Virus record (IMG/VR): IMGVR_UViG_3300020179_000224
Location: 1 to 20,579 of that record
Source: a virus
Reading direction: 5' to 3' (one strand)
Length of the DNA stretch: 20,579 nt
Program-made: the position numbers and the translations under genes
Notes under the pieces: model-generated
The model's input: only the letters and a program-made list of their open reading frames with translations
The model's database searches: none
What the model was told of the DNA's origin: nothing
Shown: piece by piece, positions 14,490 to 20,470 of the stretch
Numbering within the stretch: the first letter of the stretch is position 1
Layout of the letters: every line of letters begins with the position of its first letter

Positions 14490-14734
14490 TGGCTAAGAAG
14501 AATGTCTCTTTAGCGGTTGGTCGTGGTGAGAAGTTACCCGTTAGCAAGGGTGCTGGGCTTACGGCTAAAGGTAGGGCGAAGTACAACCGGGAGACGGGCA
14601 GCAATCTAAAAGCCCCTGCTCCTAATCCTAAAACCAAGCGTGATGCCGCTAGAAAGAAGTCCTTTTGTGCCCGTAGTCAGGGATGGAAAGGTGAGCGTGG
14701 CAGAGCCGCTAGAGCCAGATGGAATTGTAGGTAA
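14489..14734 (+). CDS. Small basic phage protein (DUF6321-like)
   Basis: 81 residues, TGATG overlap with the endolysin. It is Arg/Lys-rich: GAGLTAKGRAKYNRETGSNLKAPAP, then RDAARKKSFCARSQGW and a terminal RARWNC. This G-L-T-A-K-G-R-x-K-Y-N-R-x-T-G-x-x-L with K-K-S-F-C-A-R is a pattern I recall from phage proteins grouped as DUF6321, usually found near structural genes; the family name is from memory. The C-terminal part is shorter than in the forms I remember. Possibly a nucleic-acid-binding or virion-associated protein. Confidence 0.65.
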   Translation: MAKKNVSLAVGRGEKLPVSKGAGLTAKGRAKYNRETGSNLKAPAPNPKTKRDAARKKSFCARSQGWKGERGRAARARWNCR

Positions 14735-14748
14735 CGTTTGTTTTTAGC

Positions 14749-14756
14749 AAAGGAGG
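14749..14756 (+). promoter_or_regulatory. Strong Shine-Dalgarno before 15-codon ORF
   Basis: AAAGGAGG at 14749-14756, 5 bases from the ATG at 14762, is among the strongest ribosome sites in the window. It favours translation of the 15-codon ORF rather than the 113-residue gene, whose GTG start is 22 bases downstream of this site. Confidence 0.65.
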
Positions 14757-14761
14757 AAATC

Positions 14762-14809
14762 ATGCCAGGACGAGGCCGTGGGCGTGGTAATAGACCACCC
14801 AAAAAGTAA
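14762..14809 (+). CDS. Tiny basic peptide MPGRGRGRGNRPPKK (15 aa)
   Basis: A 15-codon ORF with near-ideal ribosome site, encoding an Arg/Gly/Lys peptide. The 113-residue ORF begins inside it in another frame. It could be a real nucleic-acid-binding micropeptide, a translational leader for the overlapping gene, or the remnant of a longer basic protein. The strength of the ribosome site is the main support. Confidence 0.4.
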   Translation: MPGRGRGRGNRPPKK

Positions 14810-15119
14810 AACAGATTGGGATAGTTATTTTGCCTCAATCAAGCAAGAATGTCCTTGGAGTTACATTGCATGGCAACGAGGGCAGATTGACATTGTTGAG
14901 TGGGATGGTGACATTTTACCGTTAGGCGATCTACAGGCCAGAATCTATATCGTAGACACTGACCATAAAACGCTAGAGCAAATGTCAATAGACTTAGACG
15001 AGGGCGAATACGAGTGGCTCTTTAGTTACCCAGAGTACGGAGAGTTTGCAACCCCTGAGAAAGTTTTAATCCAACAGTTGAGGGCTAGACTTACCGAATT
15101 GAGGAGCAAACATGAGTAA
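14778..15119 (+). CDS. Conserved hypothetical acidic protein (113 aa)
   Basis: 113 residues from GTG 14778; GTG 14784 is the only nearby alternative, and no in-frame ATG precedes residue ~70. It has HPKSKTDWDSYF, CPWSYIAWQRGQIDIVEWDG, then LPLGDLQARIYIVD, LFSYPEYGEFATPEKVLIQQLRARL. I recall short phage proteins with the same K-T-D-W-D-S-Y-F ... C-P-W-S-Y pattern, all of unknown function. It is acidic, without membrane segments. The start lies inside the 15-codon ORF, and the end overlaps the next gene's ATG by 8 bases. Confidence 0.65.
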   Translation: MGVVIDHPKSKTDWDSYFASIKQECPWSYIAWQRGQIDIVEWDGDILPLGDLQARIYIVDTDHKTLEQMSIDLDEGEYEWLFSYPEYGEFATPEKVLIQQLRARLTELRSKHE

Positions 15120-15261
15120 ACCAGGGCTTTATGCCAACATCAATGCTAAACGTGAAAGAATCAAAGCAGGTTCTGGCGAGAGAATGAGAAAGGTGGGTAG
15201 TAAAGGCGCCCCCACCGCCAAAGCATTTAGGGATTCTGCCCGTACCGCCAAAAAGAGATAG
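15112..15261 (+). CDS. Small basic phage protein (49 aa)
   Basis: 49 residues; GAGGAG precedes the ATG, and the start overlaps the previous stop. The sequence starts MSKPGLYANINAKRERIKAG, then MRKVGSKGAPTAKAFRDSARTAKKR. This G-L-Y-A-N-I-x-A-K-R-x-R-I-x-x-G-S-G-E pattern with G-A-P-T-x-x-A-F is a common short, basic phage protein of unknown function. It is the last gene of the rightward operon, followed by a terminator. Confidence 0.75.
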   Translation: MSKPGLYANINAKRERIKAGSGERMRKVGSKGAPTAKAFRDSARTAKKR

Positions 15262-15302
15262 GTTTCGCAGCCGTAGTCTCCCTGGGGTCTTTTAGACCTT
15301 TC

Positions 15303-15339
15303 GCCCCTGGTTACTTCTCCTTCCCAGGGGCATTTTTTT
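15303..15339 (+). terminator. Intrinsic terminator ending the rightward late operon
   Basis: Stem GCCCCTGG (15303-15310) pairs with CCAGGGGC (15324-15331), an 8-bp GC-rich stem with a 13-base loop, followed after one A by seven T (15333-15339). A smaller hairpin GGTCT-TTT-AGACC (15286-15298) lies just before it. The T run also contains the complement of the stop codon (TTA, 15338-15340) of the convergent minus-strand gene, so the two operons meet here with almost no spacer. Confidence 0.85.
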
Positions 15340-15547
15340 AATATCGGCTGTTTATCAAACCGATTATTTCACCGGCTGTTAGCGCAGCAGATTGATCGTC
15401 TCCCATGACCATCTTGGCTACTACGCTACCGTCACGGTCTAGTATTTTAATTGCACCAGGGTCTAACTTCACAGCCCATGGCGTCCTTAACTGGTCAGCC
15501 ATCCACTCACGTTCTCTGCCTACTTCCTCATGCCAACGCTGGTCCAT
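15338..15547 (-). CDS. Hypothetical small protein (69 aa)
   Basis: 69 residues on the minus strand, with AGGAG upstream of the ATG. It is charged and amphipathic: WHEEVGREREWMADQLRTPW, then VKLDPGAIKILDRDGSVVAKMV and LTAGEIIGLINSRY. No family recognised. It overlaps the upstream glycosyltransferase gene by 20 bases and is the last gene before the convergent terminator. Confidence 0.6.
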   Translation of the reverse strand: MDQRWHEEVGREREWMADQLRTPWAVKLDPGAIKILDRDGSVVAKMVMGDDQSAALTAGEIIGLINSRY

Positions 15548-16289
15548 CGCCGTCTCCTGTTACTGGGTCTGTAGTAGGCACCAGGGTGCCCTCGAAGGTG
15601 TAACTACCCATGTGCCCCAACTCGCACCAAGGGGCCGCATAAACCGTCCCACCGTGCTTTCTCCACTGGTGGCAGAAGTGATAGTCCTCAGAGAGTAGGC
15701 GCCCCGACTCGGGGTCTATGGGCGTCTCAAAAAAGGCATAGATTTCCTCTCCCGTTTTGTAGGCGCTCATATCGTTTTTGTAAACCGGCGTGTACTCTTT
15801 CATCTTCTCAAAGACGCTGCGCTTGACCAGCATAAAGCCAGTGCCCAGGGCTGCTACCTCGCATGGTTCGTCTCGCTTGACCACGACGTTGTTACCGCCG
15901 CCAATCAGATTGACCACAAAGGCGCCGGTATGGTTGGCAAGGTTCTCTTTCCCGTCATTAACTGCCTGTTTCACCTGTGCCCAGTTGATCTCTTTCTTTG
16001 GGTAGATGCCGCCAATAATGTCTTTATCAGCATCAATCATTCGCAGCACATCCTGTGGCCTAAACTTTATGTCAGCGTCGATCCAAAACAAATAGTCAGC
16101 CTCACTCTTGAGGAACTGGTGGGCAAGGTTGTTGCGCCCTCTGGGTATTAGTGATTCATTAAACATGAATGAGCATGCAATCTTGTGGTTGGCTGCTGAT
16201 GCGTGGGAAACAAGATTAAGCAGGGATTGAACGTAGATGCCTGAACACATACCACCGTACATAGGCGTTGCAACATAAATATGGGCCAT
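15528..16289 (-). CDS. GT-A-fold glycosyltransferase
   Basis: 253 residues; AGAGGA lies upstream of the ATG. The start MAHIYVATPMYG and RGRNNLAHQFL (50-60) are typical of GT-A transferases. YLFWIDADIKF carries the Asp-Ala-Asp (71-73) metal and nucleotide-sugar site, and GTGFMLVKRSVFEKM (149-163) and LSEDYHFCHQWRKHGG (199-214) match the acceptor/catalytic end. Phages use such enzymes to glycosylate DNA bases, virion proteins or host surface; the substrate cannot be told here. It lies at the end of the minus-strand recombination operon, separated from it by 64 bases. Confidence 0.8.
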   Translation of the reverse strand: MAHIYVATPMYGGMCSGIYVQSLLNLVSHASAANHKIACSFMFNESLIPRGRNNLAHQFLKSEADYLFWIDADIKFRPQDVLRMIDADKDIIGGIYPKKEINWAQVKQAVNDGKENLANHTGAFVVNLIGGGNNVVVKRDEPCEVAALGTGFMLVKRSVFEKMKEYTPVYKNDMSAYKTGEEIYAFFETPIDPESGRLLSEDYHFCHQWRKHGGTVYAAPWCELGHMGSYTFEGTLVPTTDPVTGDGDGPALA

Positions 16290-16353
16290 GATTTCCTCTA
16301 ATATTGTTTATAGGTGGGGCAAGCCACGGTGCCACTGTGCCCCGGCAGTGGTC
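16290..16353 (-). other. 64-bp intergenic gap with dyad symmetry
   Basis: Largest gap inside the minus-strand operon. It holds CCACTG/CAGTGG arms (16332-16337 and 16346-16351) and alternative arms GGGGCA (16316-16321) with TGCCCC (16338-16343), so two mutually exclusive hairpins are possible. No T run follows on the minus strand, so it is not a standard terminator. It may be an RNA-processing or attenuation site, or simply the leader of the glycosyltransferase gene. Confidence 0.35.
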
Positions 16354-16713
16354 CTAACTATCCCCAGGCGGGGATTCATCCCGTGACTGATGGGGGTCCA
16401 TCTCATTTGCTAATAACTTCAGCAGATCAGGCAGGTGCAAGACGGCTAAAGACTTCTTGCCGTCAGCCCGCATGATGACTATTGGAGTCTGCCCTGACTC
16501 ACAGGCAGTCTCTGCCTGGTCCATAAACTCATGCACGGCAATCTTCCTGCGCCGTTTGCACTCAATGAGGTATTGCCCCAGTATCAAATCGCCCTCTTCG
16601 GACTGCTGATACTGCTTGAGATTGCGCTTAATCCGCACCCCAAGCATGTCGAATATCTCATTGGCTACCTCTCGTTCATAGGTAGCACCGCGCTGTCTGC
16701 TAATCTTTGCCAT
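16354..16713 (-). CDS. PDDEXK nuclease, Holliday-junction-resolvase-like
   Basis: 119 residues; TGATG overlap with the upstream gene. The start MAKISRQRGATYEREVANEIFDML has the Glu of motif I (E13 or E15). GDLIL gives Asp42, and YLIECKRRRK gives Glu51-x-Lys53, the core of PDDEXK nucleases. IAVHEFMDQAETACESGQTPIVIMR is the usual helix-strand after the active site. Size and basic patch (KRRRK) resemble archaeal Hjc-type and phage resolvases that cut branched DNA. Its neighbours (SSB-like protein, annealing protein, exonuclease) support a recombination role. The C-terminal ~15 residues are a disordered polar tail. Confidence 0.75.
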   Translation of the reverse strand: MAKISRQRGATYEREVANEIFDMLGVRIKRNLKQYQQSEEGDLILGQYLIECKRRRKIAVHEFMDQAETACESGQTPIVIMRADGKKSLAVLHLPDLLKLLANEMDPHQSRDESPPGDS

Positions 16714-16991
16714 CAGAAGGGCACATCTCCATCGTCATCCCGCCGCTTACTTGGGAATGGGTTGGTGTTGCCCTGGCCTTCAGGACGCACGTAATTGTCT
16801 TCCTTGAGGCTAATCAAGGCACCGCCCGCAGTCTCTTTGGTCCAGGCTGCAAGTTTAAGTGTCTCACCAGCCGCATAGGATCGCTCTAGTTTCATCTCTC
16901 CACGCCAGTCCGGGCCTTGGCCCTTCTTAAAGCGATTGGTCAGCAGCACGCCCGTTCCTGGCTGTCGCTCTCGTTGTTGATACTCACTCAT
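16713..16991 (-). CDS. Small protein with SSB-like acidic C-terminal tail
   Basis: 92 residues with AAAGGAG upstream of the ATG. The core (VLLTNRFKKGQGPDWRGEMKLER, LKLAAWTKETAGGALISLKED) follows the N-x-x-K-x-x-x-x-P-D-x-R-G-E ... A-W-x-K-x-x-x-x-G-x-x-x-S-L pattern of small phage and DUF736-like OB-type proteins. The last residues DDDGDVPF (85-92) closely resemble the D-D-D-I-P-F tip of bacterial SSB that binds repair and replication proteins. In a recombination cassette this suggests a single-strand DNA binding or SSB-mimic protein. Binding is not shown by sequence. Confidence 0.6.
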   Translation of the reverse strand: MSEYQQRERQPGTGVLLTNRFKKGQGPDWRGEMKLERSYAAGETLKLAAWTKETAGGALISLKEDNYVRPEGQGNTNPFPSKRRDDDGDVPF

Positions 16992-17495
16992 TTACTGCTC
17001 CTTTCTCAGTTTTGCCCAATTAAACTGGGCGCTCATTAACTCATCGAAGTCAAAGTGCTTGCCGAAGCACCGACGGAACTGCACCACCTTCTCATCAAAC
17101 CCCCAACGCCGGTTGTCATAAATGTAAACCGCTTCGGGTAACTCCAATCCTCGGTATACAAAATCAATGCCTCGGTTGGTTGCTGCCCATATCCCGCTTC
17201 TGGCGCCCTTGGATTCGATCAGAGTCCAATGCTCCAGAAGGGGATATGTCTTGCTCTTGAGCATCCACCTGGGCGCACTGTTCTGCACGTCCACCCAAGG
17301 GTCAGCAGGGTTGCCATGGTCAATAATCCACTTCAGGCAAAGGGCTAGGTGCTGGCTCAGTTTGATCTTGTAAACCTTGCCCCACTTCCCACAACACGGG
17401 CAGTGCCCACCCTCGCCTTCAATGGTCTGATTCCATGACGTTCTAAGCCTGCCTAGATATTCCTGCTCGTCAGCAAACAGGTCTAGGTTAGTCAT
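16992..17495 (-). CDS. Cys-rich zinc-ribbon-like phage protein, unknown
   Basis: 167 residues; its ATG overlaps the upstream gene's end by 8 bases. A zinc-type motif HCPCCGKWGKVYK (31-43) has C32-x2-C35, and H49 and C53 may complete a site. Downstream are WTLIESKGARSGIWAATNRGIDFVYRGLELPEAVYIYDNRR and a terminal aromatic helix. I recall similar proteins in phage replication or recombination blocks without a known role. A DNA-contact function is plausible but not demonstrated. Confidence 0.65.
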   Translation of the reverse strand: MTNLDLFADEQEYLGRLRTSWNQTIEGEGGHCPCCGKWGKVYKIKLSQHLALCLKWIIDHGNPADPWVDVQNSAPRWMLKSKTYPLLEHWTLIESKGARSGIWAATNRGIDFVYRGLELPEAVYIYDNRRWGFDEKVVQFRRCFGKHFDFDELMSAQFNWAKLRKEQ

Positions 17496-18339
17496 TGTGT
17501 TCTTCTCTGAGCGCCAAAGTTAACTCTTGCTTAACCTTGCCTATGCCATGACTGAGAACCTCATAGAGGCCCTTACTCTCTTCCTTAATCATTCCGATGA
17601 TAAAGTCATTGCACTCATGTAGGGCTTCGATCTTTGCAAACTTGTCAGCAATAGAAAACTTTTTAGAGTCATTGATCTTGTCCACCATGGTTAAAAACCC
17701 ATCGACCCAATCCTCATTGTTTGCGTACTTGGCATAGGGTTCTTTGGCACCAGGCACCATGAAGACGATCCCCACCACCGGCTGCTCTATGGCCTGCACC
17801 TCTTGAGTCTCGACAATCGGAGCAGCCCTTACAGCGCCTGGAATGGTTTCTACCTCTGTTTCGTCGAGCATGCCCAGGCCACAATGGGCTAGGACTGCTC
17901 TTCTAATGGCTTTCGTAGTCGCTTTAAGAATTGCATTAGCCAGTGCGTCACCTCTTGCACTTCCGACGGATACCGCGCCCTGATTCTCGCTAACACGCCC
18001 ATCAGCCGCAGTAACTCGTACCGAGACAATGTATATGTCATCAATCCTTTCTCGGTGCGTAATCTGAGTCGACAGTCGATGAATTGCACAGAGTTGCTGG
18101 GTTGCTCCTGCGTTGGCATACAGAATCTCCTTGCCGTTGAGTTTAAGTAAGTCAAAAGGTTTGGCAGCAGGATCAAGCCCTACCTGCCTGCAGCGAAACA
18201 GGTAGTAGTTTTTCTTCTGTTGCTCGTTTAAGCCACTTAGATCGCCACGCAGGACGATGGATTCCTGGATAGCAGGGTCCAGTACATCCTTACCCACCAC
18301 GGCCCCTACAGCCTCATTTAAGGTTCTTACGTTGCTCAT
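17488..18339 (-). CDS. Candidate single-strand annealing/recombination protein
   Basis: 283 residues; GAGGGA upstream of the ATG. The region 45-165 is the conserved part: YYLFRCRQVGLDPAAKPFDLL, ILYANAGATQQLCAIHRLS, YIVSVRVTAADGRVSENQGAV and DALANAILKATTKAIRRAVLAHCGLG. The last stretch, a basic helix with A-x-x-x-A-x-x-R-A after two beta hairpins, recalls Rad52/ERF/RecT-type annealing proteins. The C-terminal third is helical and charged. A YqaJ exonuclease is two genes upstream, the usual partner of such annealers. The family is inferred by pattern and context, not by a decisive motif. Confidence 0.5.
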   Translation of the reverse strand: MSNVRTLNEAVGAVVGKDVLDPAIQESIVLRGDLSGLNEQQKKNYYLFRCRQVGLDPAAKPFDLLKLNGKEILYANAGATQQLCAIHRLSTQITHRERIDDIYIVSVRVTAADGRVSENQGAVSVGSARGDALANAILKATTKAIRRAVLAHCGLGMLDETEVETIPGAVRAAPIVETQEVQAIEQPVVGIVFMVPGAKEPYAKYANNEDWVDGFLTMVDKINDSKKFSIADKFAKIEALHECNDFIIGMIKEESKGLYEVLSHGIGKVKQELTLALREEHND

Positions 18340-18571
18340 ATTCTTCCCTCATTTTGTAAAAGATTGGACCGTCTTTGCCAAACCATAAACCAGCACAGGC
18401 AAACTCCAGGTCATCGTGTGGACGGGTAACATCAAGCGCCGCCTTCCACCCTTGTTTGTATGCTTCTTTGGCTACGTCTTCGGGCGAAACGTGAGTCCAT
18501 AGAATTACGCCCACCGTCAGCAGAGAGCCAATAAAGATCATTGCCATGTCTCTAATCAATACGTCTCTCAT
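18314..18571 (-). CDS. Single-helix membrane protein (85 aa)
   Basis: 85 residues; ATGA overlap with the exonuclease stop. One membrane segment lies near the N-terminus (~7-26, RDMAMIFIGSLLTVGVILW), followed by a cytoplasmic or periplasmic part with VAKEAYKQGWKAALD and LEFACAGLWFGKDGPIFYKMREEYEQR. The last pattern (FAC-A-G-L-W-x-G-K) I recall from short phage proteins. It overlaps the annealing-protein gene by 26 bases. Function unknown. Confidence 0.6.
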   Translation of the reverse strand: MRDVLIRDMAMIFIGSLLTVGVILWTHVSPEDVAKEAYKQGWKAALDVTRPHDDLEFACAGLWFGKDGPIFYKMREEYEQRKNLK

Positions 18572-19461
18572 TTGACTAGAAACCTTCTTGACCCTGGCTG
18601 CTCGACTACAAACTGCTCATAAATGTCAGGCATAGAGGACTTGAATAGGTCAGCAGAGAAACGCTTGGACGCTTTGGCGGTCTTCCATGTAGCCAGTACG
18701 TGCCCATCGACTGTGACCAACTCTGCGGCTTCCATCATGTAACCCTGGATAGCCGACTGCCACTTCTCTTCCTGCGCCTCTAGGTCTTTGATCTGGGCCT
18801 TGAGCGCCTTGAGTTGCATGGCTGCATGCTCTAGGCTTTGAGTGGCTATGAGTTTGTTGCCATCGTCTTGACGGTAGACCAGACGGGCAGCATCTCCCAT
18901 CGTCTCAGGATCAAAGGAACGTGCCTGGATGCGGCCCCAAACTACTGCCATCTCACGCAGGTGCAAGTCCATTTGGTCAGCAGAGAATTGCAACGGGAAA
19001 CCCACGATTTCCTGCCCACCAAAACAGACAACCAGCACCACATTTTCGATCTGGTGAACAGTGGCCTCATGCAAGCATTGCACCCTATAGCCCAGGTCAA
19101 CGTCGCTAGAACCATTGTCACCGTACTTTTTACGCTGGTGAGCGCCCAGGTTCTTGACCTCGTAAAGTGTCTTACCATCCTCGCTGATGTAGTCGAAGTG
19201 GCTTGCCATCCATGTTTCTTTGGGATGATAAAGGGCATAGTCAGCGTCTTTGAAGTTTATTTGATTGCGTCTAGCGAACTCGCGCATGATAGGTTCCTGC
19301 ATGACCAAGCCCATCTGCACTTGCTCGACATTGGATAGGTCATCAAGTGGCTTGACTCCCCACTTTTCTGCTGCCACCTCTCCACCACGGCCCTCGACTA
19401 GACGGCGTGAATCGTTAGACCACCAGGCGTTGTTGCGTACTTCAGGCGTGAAGTCACTCAT
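18568..19461 (-). CDS. YqaJ-type exonuclease (lambda-exonuclease fold)
   Basis: 297 residues; AGGAG precedes the ATG. It degrades double-stranded DNA ends to expose single strands for recombination. Motifs: RRLVEGRGGEVAAEKWG near the start, QMGLVMQEPIMREFARR with Glu56, WMASHFDYI with Asp90, YEVKN with Glu101 and Lys103 (the D...E-x-K active site), then YRVQCLHEATVH, the Q-containing final motif. From ~215 a coiled coil (QLKALKAQIKDLEAQEEKWQ) leads to a C-terminal domain ending LATWKTAKASKRFSADLF, as in many phage YqaJ proteins. It forms the first large gene of the minus-strand cassette, paired with the candidate annealing protein. Confidence 0.85.
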   Translation of the reverse strand: MSDFTPEVRNNAWWSNDSRRLVEGRGGEVAAEKWGVKPLDDLSNVEQVQMGLVMQEPIMREFARRNQINFKDADYALYHPKETWMASHFDYISEDGKTLYEVKNLGAHQRKKYGDNGSSDVDLGYRVQCLHEATVHQIENVVLVVCFGGQEIVGFPLQFSADQMDLHLREMAVVWGRIQARSFDPETMGDAARLVYRQDDGNKLIATQSLEHAAMQLKALKAQIKDLEAQEEKWQSAIQGYMMEAAELVTVDGHVLATWKTAKASKRFSADLFKSSMPDIYEQFVVEQPGSRRFLVK

Positions 19462-19645
19462 CTTCTTGATCTCCTATGATTACAGGTATGCCATTGGCCT
19501 TGGAATATGTAGTAATCTCAAGGTTGTGCGAACAGTTCTCAGTAAGAATAACGATGGTGCGCCTAGCCGACTCATACGGCTGCCGTGGTTTGTTTTCGTC
19601 TAGCACGTAGATACGTGTGACGTTGTGTATATCTAACGTTGTCAT
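19454..19645 (-). CDS. Hypothetical small protein (63 aa)
   Basis: 63 residues; GAGGGG upstream of the ATG. Beta-strand-like: TRIYVLDENKP, RRTIVILTENCSHNLEITTYS, GIPVIIGDQEDE. No membrane segment or recognised family. It overlaps the exonuclease start by 8 bases. Confidence 0.55.
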   Translation of the reverse strand: MTTLDIHNVTRIYVLDENKPRQPYESARRTIVILTENCSHNLEITTYSKANGIPVIIGDQEDE

Positions 19646-19661
19646 ATCAGCCCCTCATAAG

Positions 19662-19856
19662 TTAGAACGGTTTGTCGATCTTTAGTACCACCTTCACCAC
19701 TCTGGCAGACCGAACCTTCCAGAAGTGGTTGTCATCTAACCATGACTGCGCCCTCGCTCTGGTCTTAAACAGTGCAACTTTGAAGTCATGGTCGGAATAC
19801 TCATGTTCAACTAGGCTACCTTTTGTTAACTGAATAGCCCACATAGGTTTACGCAT
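19662..19856 (-). CDS. Hypothetical small protein (64 aa)
   Basis: 64 residues from ATG 19856, placed 8 bases after GGAG; a GTG one codon upstream is also possible. It has AIQLTKGSLVEHEYSDHDFKVALF and RARAQSWLDDNHFW, with a basic strand at the end. No family recognised. The start overlaps the end of the coiled-coil gene. Confidence 0.5.
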   Translation of the reverse strand: MRKPMWAIQLTKGSLVEHEYSDHDFKVALFKTRARAQSWLDDNHFWKVRSARVVKVVLKIDKPF

Positions 19857-20025
19857 CACTCATCTCCACCATCTCTAACTCAAGACGGCGGTTGCGTAAC
19901 GCATTGACACTACGGGTTAACGCTTGCACAGATGCTCTGGCTTGCTCTAGTTGTTGCTCATACTGCTGCTCAAGCAAACGTATGCTATCGACTAACTCGT
20001 AGTCATAGACTGGTTTGGTTTCCAT
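19849..20025 (-). CDS. Small coiled-coil protein (58 aa), first gene of minus operon
   Basis: 58 residues from ATG 20025, chosen because GAGGGAG is 6 bases upstream; a longer reading from 20064 lacks such a site. Most of the protein is an amphipathic coiled coil: LVDSIRLLEQQYEQQLEQARA, then VQALTRSVNALRNRRLELEM. It may be a dimeric regulator, but there is no clear helix-turn-helix. It is the first gene downstream of the 20026-20473 control region. Confidence 0.55.
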   Translation of the reverse strand: METKPVYDYELVDSIRLLEQQYEQQLEQARASVQALTRSVNALRNRRLELEMVEMSDA

Positions 20026-20104
20026 GGTTAACTCCCTCATAGTTAGGACGGATAGATACTGCACAACTGCACACTACACTCGTTAGACCATCAATGCAAC
20101 ATCT

Positions 20105-20128
20105 GTTCATTACTTTTTAACTATGAAC
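20105..20128. repeat. Inverted repeat GTTCAT-N12-ATGAAC
   Basis: Perfect 6-bp arms around a 12-base AT-rich spacer, ~80 bases upstream of the first minus-strand gene. Possible regulator-binding site; short enough to be chance. Confidence 0.4.
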
Positions 20129-20154
20129 ATAAGCAAACCGATAGCCTAGATGCC

Positions 20155-20163
20155 TGTGAATAA
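20155..20163 (-). promoter_or_regulatory. DnaA-box-like site (TTATTCACA)
   Basis: Minus strand reads TTATTCACA, a full match to the TTATNCACA consensus. It is in the same orientation as a second site 210 bases away. Supports host DnaA binding; not proof of an origin. Confidence 0.5.
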
Positions 20164-20226
20164 GTCTGATTCCCTATAGACATATAGATATAGGTATTCT
20201 ATAACAGATGATACCTATAGCCTATA

Positions 20227-20257
20227 GTTATATGTAGTCTTGTTCCGTATATGTAAA
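20227..20257 (-). promoter_or_regulatory. Possible sigma70-like early promoter
   Basis: On the minus strand, TTTACA (20257-20252) and TATAAC (20232-20227) each match the -35/-10 consensus at 5 of 6 bases, but the 19-base spacer is long. The first TATAG palindrome (20216-20226) would overlap the transcription start, as a repressor operator would. Weak call. Confidence 0.25.
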
Positions 20258-20298
20258 AAACAGCCATAAATAAAAATGATATAGGCTATAGTTATAGG

Positions 20299-20318
20299 AA
20301 CCGTATGGTCATACGGTT
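20299..20318. repeat. 9-bp inverted repeat AACCGTATG/CATACGGTT
   Basis: Perfect 9-bp arms with a 2-base centre; pairing extends to 20296-20321 in RNA with one G-U. The tiny centre favours a protein-binding operator over an RNA hairpin. Confidence 0.55.
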
Positions 20319-20331
20319 TCTATTCATGGGT

Positions 20332-20346
20332 CGTATAGGCTATACG
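20332..20346. repeat. Inverted repeat CGTATAG-G-CTATACG
   Basis: Perfect 7-bp arms around one base; it encloses the third TATAG-S-CTATA copy and extends it by CG on each side. Confidence 0.5.
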
Positions 20347-20364
20347 TTTACTATATCCCTGGCC

Positions 20365-20373
20365 TGTGGATAA
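20365..20373 (-). promoter_or_regulatory. DnaA-box-like site (TTATCCACA)
   Basis: Minus strand reads TTATCCACA, the strongest E. coli-type DnaA box. Same orientation as the box at 20155-20163, flanking the palindrome cluster. Confidence 0.55.
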
Positions 20374-20413
20374 CTTGGGGTAGGGGCTATAGATAGCGAA
20401 GTAGCACTTGTGT

Positions 20414-20450
20414 GGGGAGTCGCTTGGCCTTTAAGGGGCCTGCGCTCCCC
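20414..20450. repeat. Strong imperfect hairpin, ~13 bp
   Basis: Arms GGGGAG, CGC and GGCC (20414-20429) pair with GGCC, GCG and CTCCCC (20437-20450), with small bulges and a 7-base loop. A second small hairpin AGGAT-TTG-ATCCT (20458-20470) follows. There is no T run on either strand, so it is not a classical terminator. It sits just past the stop of the partial minus-strand ORF. Confidence 0.5.
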
Positions 20451-20470
20451 CAGCGGTAGGATTTGATCCT

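Larger units (their letters stand above)
20216..20344. repeat. Three copies of palindrome TATAG-S-CTATA
   Basis: Copies at 20216-20226 (C centre), 20280-20290 and 20334-20344 (G centre), spaced 64 and 54 bases. Related CTATAG partial copies occur at ~20174 and ~20386. Regular, repeated dyads of this kind suggest an operator set or iterons for a phage replication or repressor protein. Confidence 0.6.

Noticed and set aside
14795-14809. Programmed frameshift (CCCAAAAAG) joining the 15-codon ORF to the 113-residue gene
   Set aside because: The 113-residue gene is in the +1 frame, no -1 slippery heptamer is in register, and the GTG start explains the gene simply.
18838-19338. 166-codon plus-strand ORF
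   Set aside because: Antisense to the YqaJ exonuclease, whose motifs are clear; no supporting features.
20296-20321. Dyad as an intrinsic terminator
   Set aside because: The two-base centre and lack of a following T run favour an operator instead.
20216-20344. Repeated palindromes as a CRISPR array
   Set aside because: Units are 11 bases, spacing is uneven (64 and 54), and there are no cas genes.
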